Below, one piece after another: positions 26,025 to 35,554 of a stretch of 64,000 nt of DNA; within the stretch, counting starts at the first letter, position 1, and each line of letters opens with the position of its first letter. The stretch is from Acanthochlamys bracteata. Its lineage: Eukaryota > Streptophyta > Magnoliopsida > Pandanales > Velloziaceae. Under the pieces are notes generated by a model. That model made no database searches. It was not told the origin of the DNA and was given only the letters and a program-made list of their open reading frames with translations. The stretch covers positions 14,637,001-14,701,000 of the forward strand of contig CM034126.1 in NCBI GenBank assembly GCA_019914995.1. Direction: 5' to 3'. Position numbers and translations under genes: made by a program.

Positions 26025-26755
26025 ACAGAAAGCGATTGGCAAAAAATTAGGATTCCTTGATTTGTTTATTATTTTTTGTTTCACGCAATCTTTTTCTACA
26101 GAATTTTGAATGGGGGCCAAGGGGTTTGGGGTAAATTTCAATTGTAAATGAATAAGAATCGGGTAAAAATGGTGATGATGATCGTTCTCATTTATCGTAA
26201 TCATAATTGGAGGAATTTTGTATCATATGTATCGCATGGCTTACGTTTATATTTTTTATACTCCTTGCCTAATTAATTTGCGTCCTGTAGAAGAGATTAA
26301 AAGAATCGTTTGTAAGATGTATTCACGTAAATATAACAATTTATTTATTTAAGTTTTTATCTTAATGCTATTGATTGACAGTTGTTTTCTATCAAATAAT
26401 TAAATTTGTAATTCCTCAAAGCCATGCATGCATGCATGTAGTCAAGCTCTCATAAACTTGTTTACAGTCTCATGAAGTAAGAACAAGGTTTTTCTATGTT
26501 TTCTCTTTTTTTTTTTCTTTCCTGTTTTTTTTCTTTTTTTCGCTTTGATTCTGTTGCTGTAGCCTGTAGGTTGGACCAGGTTTCCTTCAACCATGAAATT
26601 ATCACGGCCCATACTATGAGCCGAACTAAATCAATGCCTTATTTCATTGAGTGCTACTCAACTGGGTACTCATAGTCATAGAAAAGGAAGTTACATACTG
26701 GGAACTCCGGTTTAAGAGCCATGAGTGGCGGCGTCCAGTGTTCTCCCGCGCTGCC
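26025..26755. other. 3' flank of the E3 ligase gene, intergenic
   Basis: 3' untranslated and intergenic DNA. Contains a short (GCAT)n tract near 26422-26438 and a T-rich tract at about 26505-26540. No gene seen. Confidence 0.45.
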
Positions 26756-28487
26756 ATGGAATATCGCCAGAAAAACAATGACTACAACATGGAACGAGAC
26801 AGAGAAGAAGAGGAGATGATTAGAGCACTATTGAAGCATGGGAGCGAGCCTGCGCGGAGGACCGGTCTTGGGATCGCTGTGGGAAGACGAGTACGGTATG
26901 CTTCGTCGACTGAAGCGATCGCGAAAGCGGCTGCGCACGCGAAGTAGTACAGACGTTGGTTGCTTCATAGGGCGGCACTCAATGCTCAGTAGAGGATTCA
27001 GAAGGGAGTCATTCGGTATATGTACCTTGTGCTCGATCTCTCCAAGATACACTCTTCTTGATTCTTTCTTATTGAAACTTTGATCTGGGTTTGTAGAAAA
27101 TAGAGTGGACTTTTAGCTGTTCGGTTGGTTTATTTTGGTTCTGGAACTCAGTTGTTTCGTTGGGTCAGTGTAAAAGTTGATTCTTGTTGGTTTTCTCGCC
27201 TTAAAGATGTGATGTTTCTTATTCTATGTCGAATTTGTTGCTTGGATTATTCAGTTTTTGTAACTCGATTTGTATAATGCTAGCGCCTTGCTAAATTAAG
27301 ATCTTCATCACCCTAGACTGTTCTGGCGTTAGTTGGTTTGCTTGGATCCTGATCATACATATGTTTTATGGAACAAAAACATGTCCAATCGAGCAACATT
27401 TTTCAGCTGTACAGTTTTTTTAATAGATTCTGGGACGAACTTGCTTGTGGCAACTACTCACTCAATAATTTCTTGACTATTGATTCCAAGAATTGTGTTC
27501 GTGCAGTTTTTTGTCATTACTCTGTCATATGTTCAATTATGATTCAAGGTTTGGAAAGTTAATTATGTTCTCTAATTAAGCAGGCAGCTTCTGAAATGGC
27601 TATCGCCCTAGCCAAATGGTTGTTGTCACAAGGAATATTGAAGCCTTCCTCAGGGAGTATTTTGATCAGAACCTGCTGAGCCACAATGGTCTTATTACCT
27701 TGGAAGATGGTATTGCTCATCGCTTAACAGATTTAGGAGGCAGTCCAGATTCTCAGATTAAGGCATTGATGGGTAAACTCGAGTGCTCTGGATATGCTTC
27801 CTTGGAGAATGGCCCTTGATCTTGTTCACGAATATCTGGCAGGTTCCATCATAATCATACAGTCACAAGGAGGTTTTGATATTGTATTCTACACTAAGTA
27901 CCTGTGATCCAGGGGATATAAAGGAAATAATTTAAAAGTGCAACAAATCCAAGGTTAACATATTCAGTCATCAGATTGTCGGCAGAGATCTTCATATGCA
28001 ACAATCTATGTGAAGAAACTGGTGGTATTGGGTGAGGTGAGGAACATTTGTTCCTACCTTCCAATAATTTCATGTAAGCAGATTATGCCTCAAAACTGTT
28101 TTTAGTGATATTTTTCGCCTAGGCTAATCTGAAGGAATCGTTGATGGAACATGCCCCTCCATCCCTGCTTTTGCGGAATTTGCAGTTGCAAATTTAATCA
28201 AGATGAGTTCCCCTCAAAGAGAGCTGAGGGTGTTATCGCTACCTGTGTTTGCAACAAGTCAAGGTTGGAGGGGGTTACACCTGCCCCAGATGTAAAGCAC
28301 ATTTTTGTGAACTACTGAGTGCTGGATATGGGATTGACACTGGTCTCATCTCCAATTTAGCTAGATCCTACCATCACTTGTTCCCTGTAACACCATTTAA
28401 TAGAAGTGTCCAACATGTGTACAAGTAGATCTCAACAGAAACTGCCTCAAACTTGTTTCAGTTGCCAGCAAAGTTTTATGGTTGCAG
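26756..28487 (+). pseudogene. GTF2H2: Broken copy of TFIIH core subunit p44 (SSL1/GTF2H2)
   Basis: p44 is the vWA-like subunit of TFIIH that activates the XPD helicase in transcription and DNA repair. This copy keeps exon-intron order but is not functional. Exon 1 starts at 26756 with an acidic MERDREEEE stretch. It then needs frame changes near 26836, 26874 and 26905, and carries TAG stops at 26945 and 26990 before the segment RIQKGVIRYMYLVLDLSK. The donor that should follow reads ATACAC instead of GT. Exon 2 (from 27584) reads AASEM, shifts near 27600, then runs NIEAFLREYFDQN and HRLTDLGGSPDSQIKALMGK before another shift near 27811. Later pieces include LYSTLSTCDPGDIKEI followed by TAA, SAEIFICNNLCEETGG, a YTCPRCKAH zinc-finger remnant, LARSYHHLFPVTPFN and CFSCQQS, ending at a donor near 28487. 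The last zinc-finger exon is not found. Retained introns show it arose by DNA duplication, not from mRNA. The working gene must lie elsewhere. Confidence 0.88.
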
Positions 28488-29585
28488 GTATGAAGACATA
28501 TTTGCTTGGTAAAAGTCAGGTCTAAATTGTACGGAACTGTTCTTGGATGACAAGTTTGGTCTAACCAATCACATTAATAAAAAATGTAAGAAAAATGCAG
28601 TCAAAAGAAAGGACTATGTGTCTCTCAAATTCTCAATATGAAGGAGCAGTGTGTACCGTGATCATTATTTTTAGGTTAAAGAATGTTTGAACTAGTTGTT
28701 GTTTCCCTTGAATTAGTGCTTATCAGAATTTTATGATTTGCGTATTCATCACCTCCGTAGAAACCATTTTGAGAAAGCCGAGCTATGGAGTTAAACGTGA
28801 CCTGAGCTACTTTATCATGTGAATAGTTTCTTCTGTGCTAATGTTGCTAACTGAAGCTTTTCCCAAATTTGTTGGTCAGTGTCGTGTATATTTAAACTTA
28901 TTGTAACAGAATGGCGATAGTGGAGTTGCATTTACATTGATTTGTTTGGGATCAAAGGCATCTCCTGTAATGCTTGTTTTAAACGTCACTTAAGTTTGGT
29001 ACTACTAAACAATTAAGTTTTATCTATTTGTTAAATTACTATCAGCTCTTACATGGTTTTGAGTTGCTGCTTTTGCAAGATGTGTGTCCACCAGGTGTTG
29101 TCTGTAACATAAAACACTGTGTCCCGAATTACTGACAGCATATTTCTGGTTTGCATCAATAGAGTGCTAATTTTTGTTGTACATTTCTGCTTGCAATGAA
29201 AGGCAGTTTCTATATGCTTGTCCAATTCTTGCATATGATGGGAGGAAGCCGACTAAAAAGTGCTTCAGGAATTTTCAGGCAACTCCAGTTATTTGGCTGT
29301 CGGTCATTCAGAGACGTCTACGCTACTGGCAGAACTCATTTTACACATATGCACTTATTCTTCTATTTGGGACATAACTTCTACCAAAATTTTGATTGTG
29401 CTTGTCGGCTTCATTCTATTTTTATAGAAATTATCTGCTTCGAGATTGTCTAAAGAATGATTTCTTCTCTAGTTGATCTTTCTGGAAGTTAGAAATTGTA
29501 AGCTGTGTATTCATCGTCCGCAAACGCTTTTTCAACATAGTAGAAACTGCAGAACAGTTCCTTCGAAAATTTTAGTTTTGCCACT
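28488..29585. other. Intergenic DNA after the p44 pseudogene
   Basis: I searched here for the missing last exon of p44 (a second Cys/His-rich finger) and did not find it. Short open frames around 29049-29453 show no family. Nothing else recognised. Confidence 0.4.
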
Positions 29586-29897
29586 GTACTGAGTAGCTTT
29601 TAGTCTTAGAATCTACTAATCGCAAACCGCCCTTCTGCAATTTCATAATTTTAGCATTTTCTAAATAGGAGATTCCAATCCGATTTGCTAGCTTCTCCAG
29701 CCGCCTATGTCGAGTGCTCTAATGTCATCAGTGATGTAAGATCTAAGTTGACAGCAAAGGGAGAAAGTCAAGGAAAGCCGGCTACTTAGCAAATCGGATT
29801 AGAAATCTCCTATTTAGAAAATGCTAAAATTATGAGATTCTGTAGAGGGGCAGCTTGCGTCTAGTAGATTGTTGTAAGACTAAAATCTTCTCAGTAC
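29586..29897. repeat. Long inverted repeat (fold-back), about 105 bp arms
   Basis: The left arm at 29586-29690 pairs with the right arm at 29787-29897 around a 96-base loop. The inner 47-48 bp (29644-29690 against 29787-29834, beginning CATAATTTTAGCATTTTCTA) differ by only one substitution and one indel. The outer parts are more diverged but still collinear out to a shared GTACTGAG. No terminal features of a transposon family are evident. The transcript of either strand would form a long hairpin. Confidence 0.85.
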
Positions 29898-29933
29898 AAA
29901 CAAAAATTTTTAGGAAATATTCTGCTTTTTCAA

Positions 29934-30157
29934 CTCTCTTTCTTTGCGGTTAACATGGATCTTACATCACTGATGACATTGGAGCAACTCAAGATAAGCA
30001 GCGTTCCATACTTTAAAGATGATTATAGGTTAAGTGTATAGGAACTGCTCTTTCTTTGCAGTTACCATAGATCTTGCATCATTGATGACATTAAGAGCAC
30101 TCATGGCAGGCTCTGTTGCATAAGTTAAGATGATTATATATAAGTGTATAGGTAGTG
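29934..30157 (+). repeat. 112-bp tandem duplication in the CAD promoter, with a third inverted copy
   Basis: Two direct copies with a period of about 112 bp: TCTTTGCGGTTAACATGGAT starts at 29941 and TCTTTGCAGTTACCATAGAT at 30053. Both are followed by CATCA(C/T)TGATGACATT and, later, by GATGATTATA and AAGTGTATAGG. An inverted partial copy lies in the loop of the preceding fold-back (29712-29767, AATGTCATCAGTGATGTAAG). The second direct copy carries the sequence that serves as TATA box for the CAD-family gene. Confidence 0.8.
30137..30145 (+). promoter_or_regulatory. TATA box of the CAD-family gene
   Basis: TATATATAA at about 30137-30145, some 110 bases upstream of the ATG at 30251. The matching position of the upstream duplicate reads TATAGGTTA, so only the downstream copy has a good TATA box. 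Confidence 0.5.
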
Positions 30158-30250
30158 CTTCTGGTTCATCTTGCCAGAATCCATCAACAAGAGAGAGCTT
30201 TGAGACTGTTCCAATTTTCTTCGGAAATAAAAGGCATCAGAAACAGTTTG

Positions 30251-31964
30251 ATGGCAAAGTCACCTGAAGAAGAACACCCGCAGAAGGCTTTTGGGTGGGC
30301 AGCTCGTGATACTTCTGGGACTCTTTCCCCTTTTAAATTCTCAAGGAGGTAACATTTGCTCCCGGATGATTATTATTACTATTATTATTAGTAGTAGTAG
30401 TAGTATGTGCAAATTTAATCTAGGTGTGTGATTCAACTATAGTCTATACATGGGCAACACTGAAAAAATCTGATAATTGTTTACAGCATAAGAAGATTGT
30501 TAGCTGTCTGACTTGTTTTAGTTAAGCAAACACCATTATTCTGTTTATTTTATAGTGGCTCTGTGTTTCGGTTTCATGTTTTTCTTCTCTGATTATGTTT
30601 TGTTTCTAATAACCATGATGATTTCTTTCTTACAGGGCAACAGGGCCAAGAGACGTCAACATACGGATTCTGTATTGTGGGGTGTGCCACTCTGATCTTC
30701 ATTTCGTCAAGAACGAGTGGGGATCTTCTGTATACCCTATTGTTCCTGGGTAAATAAATACTCGCAACTTTCTGCTCCTTTTATAAACATGTTGCACCGT
30801 TTGCGTACCGCCTGATCGATCAAATTTTCCTGCAAAGTGAAATTCACTCAAAGTTTTCAGTAACTTATATATTTCTGGTGAAAGGAAAATTATGCCTAAC
30901 TTTTCATTATTCCAATAGCCATGAGATTGTCGGAATTGTGACTGAAGTTGGTGAGCAAGTCACAAAACTCGTGCCCGGGGACAGGGCTGCTGTTGGATGT
31001 TGCGGAAAATGCGACGACTGCAAGCAAGAAAGAGAGAGCTACTGCCCTGAATTCATCCTCACCTACAACTCCTTGTACCTTGATGGTACAAGGGCATATG
31101 GCGGGTACTCTGATAAGATCATCGTCGACGAAAATTTTGTTCTGCAGTTCCCTGACAGCTTGCCCATGGATGCTGGTGCACCGTTGCTATGCGCTGGGAT
31201 CACAGTGTACAGCCCGCTGAAGTATTATGGACTCAGTGCACCTGGAATGCATGTCGGAGTTGTAGGTCTTGGTGGTCTAGGCCATATGGCAGTGAAGTTT
31301 GCCAAAGCATTCGGTGCTAAGGTAACTGTTATTAGCACTTCACAAAGTAAAGAAACGGAAGCTATTGAAAAACTACGTGCGGATGCGTTCCTTCTTAGCA
31401 GGGATCCAGAAAAAATGAAGGTACAAACAATGAAATCTTTTCCGAAAACGGGAGAAATGTTATGATGAATTGCTTGTAATTAACTTATTGTTTCCATGAC
31501 TTTGAATAGGCTGCTGTGAGGAGTATGGACGGAATCATCGACACAGTATCGGGACAACATAATCTCGTTCCGTTGCTTTACCTATTGAAGTCTCATGGCA
31601 AGCTGGTAATGGTTGGTGCTCCTGAGAAGCCACTAGAGCTTCCAGCTATGCCTCTCCTTGCTGGTAAAAGCTGGCTATCTTCTTCCTATGCAAAATTTCA
31701 TGTGACTCTTCAGGATTGGAAAACCTAGAGGCGCTTTAATTTGATTGCTACTGAAATTTTGCAGGAAGGAAGCTTGTTGCTGGAAGTGCAACAGGAGGTC
31801 TAAGGGAGACACGAGAGATGTTAGAGTTCGCGGCGGAACACAACATCACTGCAGACATTGAACTGATTCCGATGAACTACATAAATACGGCAATGGGGAG
31901 GTTGAACAAGGGAGACGTTAAGTACAGATTTGTCATTGATGTCGCGAAAACTTTAACTCCTTAA
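30251..31964 (+). CDS. CAD: Cinnamyl alcohol dehydrogenase family protein (zinc, NADPH-dependent)
   Basis: CADs reduce hydroxycinnamaldehydes or related aldehydes to alcohols in the cytosol, for lignin or specialised metabolism. Five exons: 30251-30348, 30636-30749, 30919-31420, 31510-31663, 31765-31964. All have GT..AG junctions and matching phases, giving 355 residues, the usual length. The start [20 protein letters not shown] resembles the CAD-like/mannitol dehydrogenase branch rather than the core lignin CADs. Catalytic zinc ligands are Cys50 (CGVCHSD), His72-Glu73 (GHE) and Cys162; the Rossmann loop GLGGLG lies near 187-192. Structural zinc cysteines 99, 102, 105 and 113 are present, but four residues usually found just before them (LVGS/LVGC) are missing. 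The usual GS(D/F)IGG region reads GSATGG. A polyadenylation-like AATAAA is at 32003. The upstream DNA is a duplicated, fold-back-rich promoter. Substrate cannot be told from sequence. Confidence 0.92.
30367..30404. repeat. Trinucleotide repeat in CAD intron 1
   Basis: Adjoining (ATT)n and (AGT)n runs just after the first CAD exon. Simple repeat, likely length-variable. Confidence 0.85.
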
Positions 31965-32445
31965 AAATGTACTATATGCATATACTTAATTCAGGAGTAT
32001 TGAATAAAGTTTTTTTTGCATGTTCTTGTACAATGTTATCATCTATAGTTATGTAAAAGATTCAGAATAGGATGACCTGAAAAGGTAAATTTGTTTTGTA
32101 AAAGGGTTTTTCTACCTTTAACTGGAGGTTCGCTTGGTGATTCTTTTCTAAAGCTAAACAATATGTTTGCTTGATTTAGAACTTCTAGGTTCTTCTTTGG
32201 AAAAATTCAAGAGGAACGTTGAATAGTGCTTTTGATTTTAGATTCTAACTCTTATTGAATTGGAGAAAAGAATATCGGACACAAGATTCTGGATTCAAAG
32301 GGCTTGTCCGCTGTTAAGAATCAAAATCGTCAGAACCTTTGAGAACTAAGTATCCAAGATGACAAGCTAGCATTGAAGAAGTTGGATTTGCTGATGTTAC
32401 AACTATTTGTTCACTATTTACTTCCAAATTTGACATCATTACTTA
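31965..32445. other. CAD 3' untranslated and intergenic DNA
   Basis: Holds the AATAAA at 32003-32008 just after the CAD stop, then intergenic sequence with no gene. Confidence 0.5.
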
Positions 32446-32738
32446 GGGCGTGTTTCAAATAACCGTAATTGAGTTTCGTAAAAATAAAAAATAAGAAGTA
32501 GAATCTTTTGAAAAATAAAGTGAAAGCGAAGTTCAGTATTTATGTTTTAATAGTATTTGAAAGTGTGTTAAAAATTAAAAAATATAATTATATTGAAAAA
32601 TATATAAATAAAAAAATTAAAACTGAAATTTCGTATGTGAATTAAAATTTTGAATTTCTTATATAATAAAATATATAAACTATTCAAAATTTAAAATCTG
32701 ATGAAAAATATAAAATTATGGGCGTTTAAAACAAGTCC
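32446..32738 (+). mobile_element. MITE-like element, family B
   Basis: A 293 bp copy starting GGGCGTGTTTCAAATAACCG after TTA (32443-32445). It ends GGGCGTTTAAAACAAGTCC followed by TATA, so the target duplication is altered at the right side. The interior is collinear with the copy at 13659-13953. Non-coding. Confidence 0.65.
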
Positions 32739-33029
32739 TATAGAAGCTCAATTACCGCCCTAGCTTGTATTGTATTTTTAAAGTAATGACATCTAAAAAG
32801 TAAAACATTAGGTCAAATAGTTTCCACACTTATTCAACACCACCGTTCGTTCCGCGCGCTCTCCTTTCCCAAATAACGGAAGATTATACGCAGGATGGCG
32901 GTACAGGGACTTAATCCAGATGTGTTTTTTACACTATACTAATAAATGGGTTCTGTGTAAGAGGCGAAAATTGACAAAGGCATACAACTGTAGAAAGAGA
33001 TCGCTGCCAGGCATTCACATGTAATTGAG

Positions 33030-34060
33030 CATTGTTACCTACAGTGTCCTTGTGAATGCCCTTGCAAAAGGGGTCAGATCTCTAAACTTGAGGAGCTACT
33101 TGATAAGGGATAATATCTATTGGTTTGGACATGCATTATGTTGCATGTGCAGCGCTTGTTCATGGTTACTTCAAGCTTAATTGGGTTATCCGGGATTTGT
33201 GATTGAGGAATGATTGAAGAAGCTAGATGGTATTTGTGAGTATGGTCCTAATTGGAAAATAGTTTTGGGATGATGGGGTGTCATATGGATTGGGCACCCT
33301 TACCTCAATAGCTAGCTTTTGGGGTGTAGGCTCTGCGCAATTTAGTTAACAGTGTTTAGATAGTTTGGTACTTGAGGTCAACCTGTGAACATAGTACTCT
33401 GCAACTATGTTCAAGAAATACTCCAGCTGCAGTTACTTACAGTTACCTTATTTATGGTTTTTGCAAGACTGGACAATTAACTGCTGAAGAGGGGCTTCTC
33501 GAGAACCACGGAATTTCATGGTCCTGGTACCTACAGTAGTGACTTATACCACTCTGAGAGATGCTTTCTCTGAGGCTGGTAATTTTGAAGCTGCGTTAAA
33601 GTTGTTCCATGTGATGACTAGTAAAGCAATTCAGCCAAATGCGCATACTCTTATAGTGTTATTGTAAACCAAGTTACTTACAACACTTATACAGGCATGC
33701 TGTGAAGCATGGAACGTGGATCTTGCTTTCCATTTTTTCTGGCTTTATCTTGAGATATAATTAACGTCCTTTGTCGGAAGGCTAAATTAAAGATTGCAGA
33801 GGGATTTTAAAAAACCCTTGTAGGCAGTGGGGTTTAATTGAGGAAGTTTGCTTAGCGCTGCATAATTAAAGCACAGTGTGGCAAAGGAATGCCTCTCTGA
33901 GCACTTCAGTTATTTGACAAAATGCTTAAAGCAGGTTTTGCAGTTTCAATTCAAGACTACAGTGCACCAATCAACTGATTATGCAAATGGTATTTTCTAG
34001 ATGAAGGATTCATATGATGCTACATAATAGAATTTCTCCAGACCAGTATATGTTTGGTCA
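33030..34060 (+). pseudogene. Pentatricopeptide repeat (PPR) protein pseudogene
   Basis: PPR proteins bind organellar RNA through arrays of 35-residue helical repeats. Here recognisable repeats follow one another but in changing frames and with stops: IVTYSVLVNALAKG and ISKLEELLDK near 33035-33105, ALVHGYFKL near 33150, AAVTYSYLIYGFCKTGQL near 33425-33480, VVTYTTLRDAFSEAGNFEAA then LKLFHVMTSKAIQPNAHT near 33535-33645, QACCEAWNVDLAFHFF near 33690-33740, and GMPLRALQLFDKMLKAGF near 33885-33940 followed by INxLCKW. Spacing fits tandem PPR motifs of the P class. No start, targeting peptide or intact frame remains. The parent gene cannot be named. Confidence 0.8.
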
Positions 34061-35554
34061 TCGTCTGTATTTTTATCGATGGTTCAAAGTAGCGACAAAA
34101 TTTAAGAAGGTCATTTGAAGGATGCAAACGGTGTGTAGGTCTCTGTGTTGGAAGCCTCTCTAGCAAGTTCACTTTATGTGCCAAAGGTAGTGATTTGACC
34201 TTACTGTAGAAAAAACTTAGCTATATACTATTGGAAATTTTGAGATGTTAATATTACAAGCACTAATGTTAGTGCAGACACAGGTTGTACCGGTTATGTA
34301 CCGGAATAACAGTTCCGCAGGTCGCTTGTCTTCATAATCACTTGCCTATATTTTCTCATCTGAGTTCCACAACTATTGATAAATCTGACTTTGATTTTCA
34401 TTAATTATAGAATATCTTTTCTTTATTTGTTATTAATTCAAAGGTTGAGTTATCCAAATTTCACTAACTATAGAATATATGAACAACTCAGCTTCTTAAT
34501 AGTTATTTATGCGTAGTTTATCTTAGGAAAATATATCTCAGAAAAGTTGCTTATGCTTGTGTGTATGCTGCTCTTTGCTGCAAATAGAAGTTTTACCAAG
34601 AGCTCTAGTCCATTGCTTAAATGGGCTAGTGTGGATCTCTAATCTAAACGTGAGGTTTCAGACCCCAGTTGGGTTGAATCCTAGCAGGTTTCCTTGTTCC
34701 ACAAACGTGCAGTGATCCACAATTCATTGCATTTCGCTGGGGTTCTGGGTGGTTTTCTGCTGTAGACACTTTAGACATTCACCCAACGAGTAAAGGTGGT
34801 TGCATTTTCTCGTTGTCCTTAGTGACAGTTAAGGCTCGTAGAAGTTGATGAACAGAGAAGGCTGGCTTGCAAATGAAGAAAGATGTATTTCTTTGTCTTA
34901 ATGAAAATTTCAACAACTATTGGGATCATGCATGTTAATATAGAAGGGTTCATGAACTATATTGTAAAAATAACAAGTGAATAATGACAGGGTCTAAGTA
35001 GGTTCATACTTTGGTGTTCGCTAGTTTTAGTAGGCAAACTTTCCATCTCTTTCACTTTATTGGTGTTTTCAGTGGCACCTTGTTCATTGCTTATTGTACA
35101 GACTTGTGAACGAGTTCAAAGCTACTTTTGGCTTCATCTTCAATTTTCTTGGCAACTTTCTACTACTTTTGCTTTATGCTTTAAATGCACACCTTCATAT
35201 ACCTGCATAAGTTTAGAGCATTTTTGGAAACAGACAGGAAATCTTACGCTTCAAAGTTCACAGTGCATGAAGCAGTTATCTGAAAGGTACTCCGTCACAT
35301 GTTCTTTCTGTATAAATTTGACTGAACGGAAGAGCTACTCCGTAGCTTTTGTTGCATGTTGGCTCTTTAGTTCACATGGTTCGGGTGAAAGTAGTTGAGA
35401 GAGATCACTGAGCTCCGTTAAATGAGCACAAAAGCCGTGTCAAATCAGTAGCCAAAACTTTTGGAACTTTGTTTTCCTTTCTCAGGCAATATAATTAGCC
35501 TAGAGAACAGAGATTCTGATGGTTGCTGATATTGGAAAGGTTCTACTGGTGCCT
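34061..35554. other. Intergenic DNA and CNGC upstream region
   Basis: No gene supported. A segment at about 34600-34690 has sequence loosely like a tRNA-derived SINE head (a GGTTTCAGACCCC B-box-like site), but it is too weak to call. The open frame at 35060-35398 has no recognisable family and overlaps the presumed CNGC leader. Confidence 0.4.

Noticed and set aside
34600..34720. tRNA-like or SINE-like segment with A- and B-box resemblance
   Set aside because: It cannot be folded into a cloverleaf, the boxes deviate from consensus, and no second copy or tail was seen in the window.
35060..35398. 112-codon plus-strand open frame before the CNGC gene
   Set aside because: No family resemblance, Cys/Ser/Phe-rich composition typical of leader or intergenic DNA; a better CNGC start lies at 35555.
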